Source of the DNA: Punica granatum | Taxonomy: Eukaryota; Streptophyta; Magnoliopsida; Myrtales; Lythraceae | Direction: 5' to 3' | Assembly: GCF_007655135.1 (NCBI RefSeq) | Contig: NC_045134.1 | Span: 6,096,982-6,160,981, forward strand | DNA length: 64,000 nucleotides | Part shown: piece by piece, positions 11,566 through 23,175 of the stretch | How positions within the stretch are numbered: position 1 is the stretch's first letter | Layout of the letters: each line of letters starts with the position of its first letter | Translations under genes and position numbers: made by a program | Notes under the pieces: model-generated | Told to the model about the DNA's origin: nothing | The model's input: only the letters and a program-made list of their open reading frames with translations | Database searches by the model: none

Positions 11566-14500
11566 GCTTGCCCCTCTTTGGTTGCGTGCTCGGATAGAGG
11601 GTGCAGCCAAAGATAATGAGAAGCACCCGTTCGGTCTTGACGACCACCTGGCCATTCTCTCAGATGCAACGGACTTGTTTGTGGGAGGAAAAAGACAAAG
11701 GAGTCATGGCAAGCAAATGCAGGGCTAAAGTTCGTAAAGCAATAAATGTGAACACGAAGTCCTAAAAGCGATAAAGGTTGACACGAAGTCCGGAAAGCAG
11801 TAAAGTGAACAAGAATTTTAAAAAGCAGTAAAGGTGGACACGAAGTCCTGGACGCAGAGTCCGAAAAGCAGTAAAGATGGACACGGAGTCCTGGACGCGG
11901 AGTCCGAAAAGCAGTAAAGATAGACGCGGAGTCCTGGACGCGGAGTCCGAAAAGCAGTAAAGATGGACACGGAGTCTTGGACGCGGAGTCCGAAAAGCCG
12001 TAAAGATGGACGCGGAGTCCGAAAAGCAGTAAAGATGGACACGAAGTCCTGGACGCGGAGTCCGAAAAGCAGTAAAGATGGACACGGAGTCTTGGACGCG
12101 GAGTCCGAAAAGCAGTAAAGATGGACGCGGAGTCCGAAAAGCAGTAAAGATGGACACGGAGTCCTGGACACGGAGTCCGAAAAGCAGTAAAGATGGACAA
12201 GGAGTCCTGGACGCGGAGTCCGAAAAGCAGTAAAGATGGACACGGAGTCCGAAAAGCAATAAAGATGGACACGGAGTCCTGGACGCGGAGTCCGAAAGCA
12301 GTAAAGATGGACACGGAGTCCTGGACGCGGAGTCCGAAAAGCAGTAAAGATGGACGCGGAGTCCGAAAAGCAGTAAAGATGGACGCGGAGTCCGAAAAGC
12401 AGTAAAAATGGACACGGAGTCCTGGACGCGGAGTCCGAAAAGCAGTAAAAATGGATACGGAGTCCTGGACGCGGAGTCCGAAAAGCAGTAAAGATGGACA
12501 CGGAGTCCTGGACGCGGAGTCCGAAAAGCAGTAAAGATGGACGCGTAGTCCGAAAAGCAGTAAAGATGGACACGGAGTCTTGGACGCGGAGTCCGAAAAG
12601 TTTTAAAGGTGGACACGGAGTCCGAAAAGCAGTAAAAATGGACACGGAGTCCGAAAAGCTGTAATGGTGGACACGGAGTCCTGGACGCAGAGTCTGAAAA
12701 GCAGTAAAGATGGACGCGGAGTCCGAAAAGTAGTAAAGATGGACACGGAGTCCTGGACGCGGAGTCCGAAAAGCAGCAAAGATGGACGCGGAGTCCGAAA
12801 AGCAGTAAAGATGGACACGGAGTCCTGGACACGGAGTCCTGGACGCGGAGTCCGAAAAGCTGTAAAGATGGACACGGAGTCCGAAAAGCAGTAAAGATGG
12901 ACACGGAGTCCTGGACGCGGAGTCCGAAAAGCAGTAAAGATGGACGCGGAGTTCAAAAAGCAGTAAAGATGGACACGGAGTCCGAAAAACAGTAAAGATG
13001 GACACGGGGTCCTGGACGCGGAGTCGGAAAAGCTGTAAAGATGCACACGGGGTCCTGGACGCGGAGTCCGAAAAGCAATAAAGATGGACACGGAGTCCTG
13101 GACACGAAGTTCGGAAAGCAGTAAAGATGGGCATGATGCGAAAATGCAGGGAATGCAGAAGCAACGACTAGTGTCAAGGAATGGCGCGGGACGCCGAAAA
13201 GGGGCGCTTGGCATTGGGTCATGGCTTTGTTGGGATGGTGCAGTGGTAGGTGTGGCTTGCAGTTTGTCACGTGATTGGACGCGTGCTGGGTGACTTGTGT
13301 CACGTTCTTGGCAGGAATGGTCTGATCACTGTATTCACCGGGGATACTGTTGCTTGTGAATGTTGCCATAGTGAAGCAGGGCTGTGGGTTGGACTAACTC
13401 TCGGGACCAAGACGCATCTTGTCTCGGTGGAGAGTAAGGATTGCACGTGGCTCTCCCGTAGAGATGAGCACCACTTTCTATTAGTCGTGTGAACGGTGGT
13501 GTACGCTGAATGTGCAGGGCTAATGCTACCCCAAATGTGCTGATCTGCCGGAGGCCGGCCTCGCCACTAGGGCGGTTGCTCGTTGCTCTGCCGGGTGCCG
13601 GCTCTGTCGCAGGGGCGATTGTAATTTGCTGGGGTTGCCCCGGTCTTGCGATGAAGGGCTCAAGTTCTAGACGAAGTGCCCACGTACCTCGAGGGATGGG
13701 GAATCAGAGTCCGTCGTGGTTTCCACATTTGTTTTACCTGTGATCCTGTCATCATTAGTAAGTCATGGGATTACTAGCGATTTGTAAACACAGGTAAAAA
13801 GATGTGCTCGCGACGCATGTTCTTTAGTTTCGGGTCGCCTGGGCGACCTGTAGAGAATTTTTGCTTTGGCGATGCGAATGAGATCCCATTTTCGAAGGCA
13901 TCAATGCTAGGCCTCCAAGGCTCCTGTTGGCCATGCACGAGCATATCGAGACATTCTCAATGATGCCCTAGCGTCTCTGTCTATTATTCGACGCGCCCGT
14001 CGGCTTAGGACCCTTCTCGTCAGGGTACCGTAGGGCGGTTGCGTTTGTGACCCGCCTGGGGATTTATGTGCAAATTTGGTTAGACCTCAATCTATTCATT
14101 TCCAAAGTGTTTATGACTTGACTCCCGGAGATGAGTGTCTAGGATTTTGGCTTCGTGGTAGCCGGTTGTAGGGTGGCTATGACCCGTTTGGAGTTATGCA
14201 ATGAAAAGAGAAAAGAGAAAGCTTAGGAAGCACGCTGTCCCAAGCCAAAAGGATACATGGGTTCACGCCCTGCAGCGACATGTACCCCCTTTCTCTTCCG
14301 TCCTTCGGTTGGTGTTGGCTGTCTTGAACTGCTTGGATTGCGTGCTTGGTCGCCCGCTGTGCTTGAGGAAGAATCGGCCTTTGACACTTGAGTCGTGCTG
14401 GAGAGCCGATCGGGGATGATGTTGGAGTAGATAACCTGGTCATTTTCCTTGGGGATCCCTGGTCTGCGCAGTGTGCGAGAGCCTAGGGTGACTGTTTTGT

Positions 14501-17500
14501 TTATCTCTCATTTTACTCTCCTTTTGCTACGATTACCCACCTCGGGGCCGTACCTCTCAACCTAAAGGGGATTCGCTCTCCTTTTGCCACGACTGCCCGC
14601 CTCGGGATTTTCAGCCGCGCCTCCCTTTGCCCTAGCTTTTGCCTAGGTCGCCCCGAAGGGTTTTCGACCTAGCGGGCTTGATTATTATGTCTCTGGAGTT
14701 TGCAAGGACGAAAGGTTCGAAGGATTCGACCTCCGAGTGCATTGTGTTATGTCTTCGTCGAGGAGTTACGTCTGCTGCTCCCCTTTTTGTCGGAGTTTGT
14801 TGATTTCTTCTTCGAATTGGCAGTGCCGCAGTTTTATATCTTGGCGGTGCTTTGTTTTGTTCATTGGCGGGTTTTTCCCGCGTCTTTTCTCTCTCTCTTC
14901 ATTGGCGGGTTTTTCCCGCTTCTTTTTGCTCTGTTTTTTTCTTACAGTTGGGGTTTGTTTTGTGCCCCGTGTATTTGTTGGAAACTCCTCGACTTTACAT
15001 TGCGTGGTCGCTTTGGTGTGCCTTGCCCTATTTCGTGATGTCTGGCCTTTCATGGAGGTTTGGCTCCTGGATATTCCAAAGCCGAACTTTGTGTTGCTCG
15101 TCCTTGTAAACTTTACCAATGATTTCCCCTGTCGTCTAAGAAGAAGAATAAGATTTGCCATGGGGTGCAGGTGACCGAGGTTGCCCCGGCGTGAGTGTTG
15201 AATGCGGATGCCCTGGTCTTCGTGGTCTGCGTCGGACGTCGTTCTTGACCGTGTCTTGTCGCTCCCGTGAAGGGTGCCTCTAGGCGAATAGGTGCTCTTT
15301 AAGTCGGCGTACGTGTTTTGCTTCAGGGGCCATGCTTGCTATCGACTGATATGGTTGGGTTAACAGCATGTGGCTCACTCAGTCGTTTTTGTCTTCGACT
15401 TCGTTAAAAAGGGGGTACTTCCTCATCAAGCCTCTTTCCTGTCGAAGTATAGGGAGAGAGACCCGATAGGAGTTCTCGTAAAGGTGTAAACCCGTGTATC
15501 GCTCTTCGCATGTAGCCGGCGTGTCCCTGTGAAGGATGACAAAGATGATGATGTATTAAGTGATTATACGGTGAAATATGTGGTAAGAAATGTAAGGTGG
15601 ACCCATGGGAAATTCTCTCATCCAGCGCGCGACCCATGGGATGCCTCGCGTGGGGGGACACTCAATTTCGGGAGTCCGGTCATCGCCACGCTGGAGTGGT
15701 TAGACTGTGACTGGGAACCGCATAGTTGTACTTTCCCCGATTGCGGGTTGGTCTGCGCAGCCGTCCTAGGGAAAGCTCGAGGAGTCGAGTCCCATCGGGA
15801 CATGCGAGTCGGACAGGTCCGAGAGAACCAATAGGGCGTCTTCGAGACTGTTCAAATCCCCCTGGAATGGTTCGTTCATGCCGAGAGCTTATTTGGAAAT
15901 GCGAATAAATGTAAAAGGGCATTTGAAGGAGAGTGTGTGTTGCCCCGGTGGCAGGTCGGAGGCCATAGCGGAGGATGGGTTGGGCCCATTCTTCGATTGA
16001 TAGTGTGATCGTGCTAGAAGCCCCGTGGCGGGTGGGCTGGGACATGCTATGTTCGTTGGAGCTGTCGCCTGTGATCTTTCGTGGAGGGAGGGTCAGTCTT
16101 CAGTGTTTGAAGTTCAAAGAGGTAGCAGAGAAGCGTTTCCTGTCTCGATTGTGGTCGTTTAGGATTCAGGTTGCCTTCTTGTCTGTTATTTCCTGCAATG
16201 GGAATAGGGGAACGATGAAAGAGCAAACTATGTTCGCAATTTTAACGCAAGGGCGTAGGGGATCGAACTAGCCTGGTAGGCGTTGTGCGAGCACGCCGAG
16301 GGTGTGTGCATGGGGTAAGGTGGATGCATGCTCGCACGACGCGAAAGGACGCACTCGATTGTGCTGGCGGATGTGCTCATTTGCGCGAAGAGACGTGTGC
16401 GATCACGCGATGACGCTTGGTTGCGTGGGGTTAGAGAGAAGCTAGCTTTGCCAAGGAAGGTGCATCGGTCCTCGGGCCATGGCTCGCCTTACCGTGGAAG
16501 GAGGGTAAAGGTCGCGGTTGGTCTACCTGCAAAGAAGGTTTTCACTCACTCGTGTGGTGGGATGTTAGCTGTTATGCAAAACAGTAAATGAGTGGGATGC
16601 ATGCGATGCGTGAGTTTTCCAAAACTAATGCCATCATTCACATTGACTCAAAAGGTTCAAAGTACAATGTAAATTTTGTAAAATAAAGCCCTAAGTCGAT
16701 CTTCCACCACATTCGAAGTTCGAGCGAGCGCGGCATTGAATTTGTGTAGTGGGTCTGAGCGAGCTCCCTCTAAGGTCGTGGTTGGTCGACCAGTTCCTCA
16801 TCTTTCTCAGCAACTTATCGGCGAAGGTAATCGATCATGTTGTTGGTGAGGTCGACTATGGTGGTTGTGCCTGAAGTGGGGGATGTCCTGGCAAGTGTGC
16901 CGGTCTTGGTTTGCGGAGATTCGGTGGGACCCTCGTGTGTTGACGGACTTTGTCGAGGCACGAACAAGAGGCCGAGCAAGGCGTCTCTTACTAAGACGAA
17001 AGGAAGACCGACTTAGGACTCGTCCATATGAATGACACCCTAATTTTGTAAAACGGATGATGCATGTGTGCGAAGAAAGTAAATGCCCACGGCTTAGTAC
17101 AATTACAAGGTACATCACTCTTGAAATAGAAAAGACTCAAGTGGCACGCAGGCCGACATGGTGGAATGTTTGTCGGAGCCGGGTTGGAGTATGGCATGGA
17201 GCTTCTGCAGAATTCATGATTTCAGTGCTACGGGGACCGTGCTACGTAGGGATGGGGGCTCCCGACTCAAGGGTGTCAATTCCTTGAAACCGAGCGGGAT
17301 TCTTTTCAAGGCCTAAGCGGCAGTCGAACTGCGCGCCGTACCCCTACTTCGAACCCCTATCTAACCTATGCTCCTATTACCGGTCGTGGGACGCGACCCA
17401 TAGGTACCTAGAAGCTAGTATGATATGCAATGCATGCGCGGAAAATAAAAGTGCATCAAGTAGATAAGCGAAAAATTGCGGAAAGCGGTAAATAAACAAG

Positions 17501-17561
17501 CAAACAAAGCAAGCAGGAACGAGCCCGAACCCTCTAAGTATCCCCAGTGGAGTCGCCAAGC
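11566..17561. other. Non-coding internal region of the LARD-like element
   Basis: Starts directly after the left LTR with GCTTGCCCCTCTTTGG and ends CAGTGGAGTCGCCAAGC before the right LTR. 11732-13130 is a minisatellite. From 13131 to 17561 I find only GC-richer unique sequence with short frames and no retroviral domain. Small direct repeats occur: CTCCTTTTGC.ACGA.T.CC at about 14519 and 14579, and TTCATTGGCGGGTTTTTCCCGC at about 14859 and 14898. An expected tRNA primer site is not evident. The region may serve only as packaged RNA or spacer. Confidence 0.8.
11732..13130. repeat. Minisatellite array of 43-bp and 29-bp units
   Basis: Units alternate between a long form (AAAAGCAGTAAAGATGGA, then CACGGAGTCCTGGA, then CGCGGAGTCCG; 43 bp) and a short form lacking the 14-bp middle block (29 bp). 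Units are nearly identical in the centre and degenerate at both edges, as expected from unequal exchange or slippage. Long and short units together total 72 bp, a multiple of three, so long open frames (up to 448 codons on the minus strand) arise in several frames with the same short peptide motifs. These are not judged to be genes. Confidence 0.93.
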
Positions 17562-20500
17562 TGTGCGCACCCGAATTTCATCTCGTCGGGGCACACGTGC
17601 GCGCGCCTATGCAACGCGGCTTGGGAGTGTCCACCTTCCCGGGGACGCGCGACGGACGCACGTGAGAAGGAGTCGCCACTTGCCATTTTACGACCCGAAG
17701 GTCGAGGGCCGGCAAGTTACCCGGGTCTAGGGGTACGGGGTACACCTAATTGCTAAGGCATATGGTCTGCGAAACCCGAAGTTCCGAATTCGGGGGTTCT
17801 GTTACATGCGAGCCTATATCTCGCATGCCCTATCGGTACTCTAGCTTGTCTAGGCTTGCCATTTTAATTTAATTACCGCTTAATTAGGTTCCGCTCATCT
17901 TACGCGTTTTGACACCGTAAATTCGAAGGAACACTCCGACCGTCCACTCTCCGACCGGGATTCTTACATGAATAAATGTACAACATAAATCCTTACATTG
18001 TCCTCTCAAATAAATAAAATACAAATTACAGCAACTGAATCCCGGTCGAATCGCGTTCGGTTATTATTCCACTCGTGCTCACCGTGTGGTTTGAAAAGAC
18101 CGGAATTGAAATTAAGATGCGCTCAGTGTTAAGGGGGGTAGACCCCGTGATCTACGGTGGGGCGTTGGATCCCCTATGGGTCACATCCTAAGTGATCGAG
18201 CTCGATCCGCATGACAAAACAAGTGCAAGAATGTAACAAAACGGGCATAAATAAGCAAACAACGGGATTTTGTTATTGCCGAATTTACGTGAATTAACCG
18301 ATTATTAACCGGGGTATCTTGGCATACAAATCCTACCCTAAAACAAACAAAGTAGGTACAAGGTGTGAATCGATCAAGGATCGCCTCGGGAAGGTATTTC
18401 GCATTTGGCATTATTTTATGAGGACCTGACGTACGTGACGTCTGTTGTCAAGCCTTGTGTTTGTGGGTTATTTTTAGGGTTGTTCTATGTTGTGACACTA
18501 CGGTTGTTACAGGTTATTACCAAACATTGATTCCGCCTGTACATCCTAAAACCTAGTGCCTATCCCACTATTGCCCATTTTGTCTTAGCCGAGTATACAA
18601 TTAATTCGGTATTTGTATTTTGAGCTAATCCACCCGAACTAACTACCCGAGACTATGCTAGAATAACAAAAACTCATCGGTCGGATAGGGCGGGCTATGC
18701 AGATGAACCTGCGCCTAGATAGGTAGCCCATCCCTACCCTGATACCGCGTGTTTCTCTTATTCTAACCCTAGGGGGGTGTCGCTAGGTTGCAAATAGACG
18801 ATTTTGCCCTTGAGATAAAAATTGTTTTCGGGAAAGAGAGATTACGCGGTGCGGGCCACCTCGGCCTGTGACCGGCGCTAACCGATCCCCTGGACCTTCC
18901 AGGGTTGTCAAGAACCCTAAAAGAGCCAAAAGATCGGTTAATCTATCCGGAAGTGATCTAAGAAGAACTTCCACGTCCAGACCTGAGTTTCCTGAAATAA
19001 AGTGAGGCCTCGAGTCAAGACGCGCAAGTCCTTCCTAGACATCCATGTCACATCGAACTACGTGTCTCGAGTTTTATAAAATTTGCAAGTTTTGAGAAGG
19101 GCACCAACGCATGTTTGCAACCTATCGACGCGTGTTACCGGTTTATTACCAATTCGTACAAAATTATTAGGGCCAAGTGAATTAATTAATCGCATGAACG
19201 TCCAATTACCCGTTAGTGAAATTATTGATTAAATTAATTAATGTTTTGCCAAATGCTCTAGATATTCGGGTTTCGGACCGTCGAGCCGATCATTGATGGA
19301 CCGTCCGATGCGAATCCTAATTCCCGATCGCCTTAGGATTTAAAAATTAATTTTAAGTCGAGTTTGCATGATTAACCCGATTCATGAGAGGTTTCGATTT
19401 AAACGATAAAGCATTTTAAGCACAGATCAAGAGTATATCACCACATCAAGCACGGCGAACATACAAATTTACATAACCAGTGCCGCCATGATCATGATAA
19501 ACACATACAAACATACACGCAAACACGATATCAACGAAATCGATAAAACGGCACCGATTCATGGAAAGCGGAAAATCATGCAAAGCACACACGTTGTCAT
19601 GCCGTATACATATAATTACAAGAATAAAATATTTAAACATGGCACACGCGCTGTCGGTCGGTGATCCAAGTAGGAAAGGGCCGGATGTCTTTGGAAAATG
19701 TTCAGGACTGATTTGAAAATTCCGAAAAGTTAAGGGACTGATTTGCAAATTCCGAAAAGCTCAGGGACTGATGTGAAAATTCGAAAGGTTCATGGACTAA
19801 TGTGAAAATTCCGAAAAATTCAGGGACTAATTTGAAAATTGCAAAAAGTTTAGGGACTGATCTAAAAATTCCGAAAAGTTCAGGACTGATCTGGAGATTT
19901 CGAAAAGTTCAGTGACTGGTTTAAAAATTACGAAAAGTTCAGGACTGATATGGAGATATTAGAATGACCGGGACTTGACTGGAAACAATTTTAAAATTCG
20001 AGGCAGATCTGAAAAAATAAAAATGCGTCCTCTGGACTGAAATAAGACAAAATGAAAAGTTCGTAAAATCGAGTTCGCGACGAATCCGATCACCCACACG
20101 ATCCAATAACACTCATTTCACATCATATTCATCCACGCAAACGTAGATATTTGGCAAATGAGCCCTAAACATGCCACTAAGTAGAGGATTTACCTAGTTC
20201 GGGAAGTTGAGGGATGATTCTGTAAATAAAAAAATAAAAAAAATGAAACTGGCGGGCGAGTTGGGCTGGGCCGGTCTGAACTGGATTGGGCCGAGTGGGC
20301 CTGCTGGGATTTGGACTGGGCTGCGCTAGGCTGCTGGGCCAGACTGGGCCGAGCTGGGCTGGAATGGGCCGAGATGCTGTTGGACCAGTGCTGGGCCGGA
20401 ACGGACCGAGAGTTGCTGGACCTGTGCTGGCCTGGAACGGGCCGAGAGTTGCTGGTGGACTGAGCTGATTCGGGTACCCGGTTGGGTTTGGCAGACCCGA

Positions 20501-21101
20501 TTGGAGGAAGAACACCTAGTCGGCAGGAAGGCCGGTCCGAGCGGCTCGAGCCGCTTCTCCACGTTGGCTAGGGAGGCTCGAGCTCTCCGAAGGTTCCTAG
20601 ACACGACGGTAAATGGCTCGGGGGCGCCGAGAATCTACGTCGACTCGAAATGAACACAAATAGAAAAAAAAAAACCGTGAGAATGAAAATGAAAAAAAAA
20701 AATGGAAGAAGAAGAAGGGGCGAGCTGGGGATTTCGTCCGGGTTGATGGAGGTCGTCCGGGGAAGCGTTCAAGCTCGAGGGCCCCCGTGAGGTGAGTGAG
20801 CGGAATGGGCTCGGAGTTGTCCGAAAATAAAAATCGACCTGCGGCCGTGTGTGTCTGTGGACGAGCTGTGGGATTTCGGCCGCCGCGAGGTACGAGCTCC
20901 GAATTTTTTTGAGGGAATTCGTGAGCTGAGAGGAGGAAGAGAGAGCCGGAGCTGAGGGAGTTTCGGGCTAGCTGAAGGAAAATGAAAATCGATCTAGCTG
21001 TGGGCTGTGGGAATTTTTCCGGGAGAATCGATGAGCGCCCGGAAATTTTTTTCCTCTGTTCCCCCCCCATTTTTCGTGTGAGCTTCCGGTTTTGTTCCGG
21101 A

Positions 21102-21137
<36 letters not shown>

Positions 21138-21756
21138 ATCGCGTGCACGAAATTCATTCGCGTGTGAAGAGGAAGATGTTGGCGTGTGCAGAGGAGTTGG
21201 CGTGTGGCAGGCTCGGGTGCAGCGGCGCGGGAGGCTCGGGTCCGTCCCTGCCAGGAGGGAGAAGAAGAAGGAAAGAAAAGAGAAAGAAAAGAAGAAAAGA
21301 GGAAGAAGAAGAACAGGAAAATAAATGATGAAAGATGAGCAGCGGTCAGAAGTCAGTGACTTCTGACCGTTGATTTTTTTTTTTTTCGAATTTCAAAATC
21401 GACGCGCGTATAAATTTAAAAATCTCGTCTTCTTGATCGGACGTCGGAAAAATAATTCGAGACCGCCATCACGCTTCGAAAAATTTGATGATCGATATTA
21501 CGCGATAAAATTATTTTCAATCTCGAATTTTGTCCCGAATTTTGAAAATTGACGTCGATGCACGCGAAATTTGAAAACGTCCCAAAATAGTATTATTTTT
21601 GAAAAATCATAAAATTGGTGCTAGATTAGGAAAATGTGCTATCTCCGAAAAGTCGTGAATACTCGGGTAATTAATCGGAAATACTTCCCTCACGGGCGGC
21701 AAAAAAACGACGATTCTGCCCCTCTGAAGCCGGTGGACCAAAATTGGGTGCTGACA
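17562..21756. repeat. Right LTR of the LARD-like element
   Basis: Near-identical copy of the left LTR, offset by about 10.2 kb. Most differences are transitions (for example G/A at the early ACGCG/ACACG position) plus small length changes in A-runs, the GA tract and a few bases near 21373. It ends at TGACA directly before ATTAA. Confidence 0.93.
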
Positions 21757-22024
21757 ATTAATATAGATTATTTATGTGTTTTTTTTATATTTTTTCAGAT
21801 GTAGGTACAATAAACTCAGCTATAATGCACAAAGCCAAGTTTTCTATTTATTTTTAGTTTCACAAATCTTTTTTTCTTTTTTTAGTTTTCGAGATCAAAT
21901 GGAATTTTTGGGTATTTAATTTAATGATGAACAGATCCATTTTCCTTAAAAATGAGATGTTTTAGCCGTGTTATATTGTCCCCAAACCCATCAAAAGTAT
22001 TAAAGAAAAACAATCAAAATTACA

Positions 22025-22398
22025 TGTAGAATATTCATCGAGCCTATAAATGATTGGGCTCGTCTCTAACTTAAAAATTCAAATTGATAGATTGTGGTAC
22101 CTGATATCTTATAGTCATTGTGTTCTATTTCATTCTTTCGTGTGGGGAACGCACTTGGATTTAAAGAAACCACAAGTTCCACACTCGGATAAACAAAGGT
22201 GCACTTTAGCTGCCCTCGGTGAAGAGATATTTAGATTAAATGTGGTGTGAGCTCACATATTATCAGTCACGCGAAACCTACTCCGATACCATGTAAAATA
22301 CTCCACTTGGCCTATAAACGATTGTGATCATCTCAACTTCAAAAGTTTTTTAGTTGAAGATAGGCCAGTTTGCTTATAGACCTAGTGGAATATTTACA
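22025..22398 (-). mobile_element. TRIM retroelement remnants, head-to-head
   Basis: Related to the complete TRIM at 27009-27576. 22025-22150 is a minus-strand LTR (starts TGTAGAATATTC and shares AAATGATTGGGCTCGTCTCTAA-type blocks). 22278-22291 reads CTACTCCGATACCA, the reverse complement of an initiator-Met primer site. 22292-22345 is the start of a second minus-strand LTR. It then runs into an inverted partial copy ending GGAATATTTACA at 22398, forming a near-perfect hairpin with it. Confidence 0.65.
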
Positions 22399-22924
22399 TA
22401 TTATAAGAGTGAGTGATACTTTCATGCATTCGTGTTAGCTCACACCATGCCTAGTTCAGTATCAAGATAGCCAAAAGGGCGCCTGACGCAGCGTACACAC
22501 GAGTAACCTATCATAGACATTTTGATTCGCGCACGAATACTGGAATTACGACCTTCTATATGTGTTGATTCTACGAATATCAGAAAATAGGTATCAAACT
22601 CGAATCGATCCGAGGTTGGACAAAGCTCGAAAGCTCTGAATTTTATTCATTGATGAAAAGACAATTGCCACAACCCTAGGGCTTACACGTTTCTTAAATA
22701 GGGTTTAAGAAAACCTAAATTGCATAAAAAGAACTATACTTTTCTAAAATTGCAAAAACACCCTAATTAACAAAAAATTGCCTGTTTGAAGCCCTAAACG
22801 ATGGAATTTGCCTAAAATATCTAAAAATCACGGCGAAGCCATTTCCTTCGGAGGCCATTTCCTTCGAAATAAGGTCGTCAGAACCTATTTTTCTCCAGGT
22901 ATCGACTTGCCAGGTCTTATGCCG

Positions 22925-23175
22925 CATCAGCGCCTCATGTTAGTCTAGGTCCGAGTATGGAACTCATAGAAAGCAAACTCGATTTAGCTTGTCCCCCTCT
23001 TACTCGAGCACGAAAGAGGATGCCCAACCCACAATCAGTTGTTGAGCACAAGTATTTAACGGCACGTGGAATGTAATCCCATGTGAGCGTAGGTGTTGAG
23101 ATAGTAAAAATCCCCACAAAAAAATTTAAGTAAATCACAAATTTATAAAACATTAGATTTCACAACTTATCTAGT
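22925..23175 (+). mobile_element. Truncated TRIM (internal part plus start of 3' LTR)
   Basis: GCGCCTCATGTTAGTC.AGG matches the internal region of the TRIM near 27228. The LTR start TGTTGAGATAGTA (23093) is followed by diverged AAATCACAAATTTATAA and CACAACTTAT blocks, as in the 27438 LTR. The 5' part is missing. Confidence 0.55.

Larger units (their letters stand above)
7360..21756. mobile_element. Large non-autonomous LTR retrotransposon (LARD-like), 14.4 kb
   Basis: Two direct LTRs of 4206 and 4195 bp flank a 5996-bp internal region. Both LTRs start TGTGCGCACCC and end GGGTGCTGACA, giving TG...CA ends with an imperfect inverted repeat. The flanks are GTTAA (7355-7359) and ATTAA (21757-21761), a 5-bp duplication with one change. 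I counted roughly 45 differences between the LTRs, about 1%, so insertion is recent (inference: under about 1 million years at usual plant rates). The internal region has no gag, protease, reverse transcriptase, RNase H or integrase in any frame, so it depends on a partner element. Very long LTRs and a coding-free interior define LARDs. No clear primer binding site follows the left LTR and no classical polypurine tract precedes the right one, so orientation is not assigned. Confidence 0.92.

Noticed and set aside
11732..13130. Regularly spaced repeats as a CRISPR-like array
   Set aside because: Units are contiguous without unique spacers and the context is a plant nuclear retrotransposon.
11762..13164. 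Frames of 203-448 codons on the minus strand as a repetitive protein gene
   Set aside because: They arise from a 43/29-bp minisatellite, overlap in several frames with the same peptides, and lie inside a coding-free retroelement.
14700..15174. Overlapping frames rich in Phe/Cys/Leu in the retroelement interior as a membrane protein
   Set aside because: Frames overlap on both strands, there is no start context or conserved pattern, and short GGCGGGTTTTTCCCGC direct repeats explain the composition.
7355..21761. The 4.2-kb direct repeats as a segmental duplication
   Set aside because: TG...CA ends, inverted termini and similar 5-bp flanks fit LTRs of one element.
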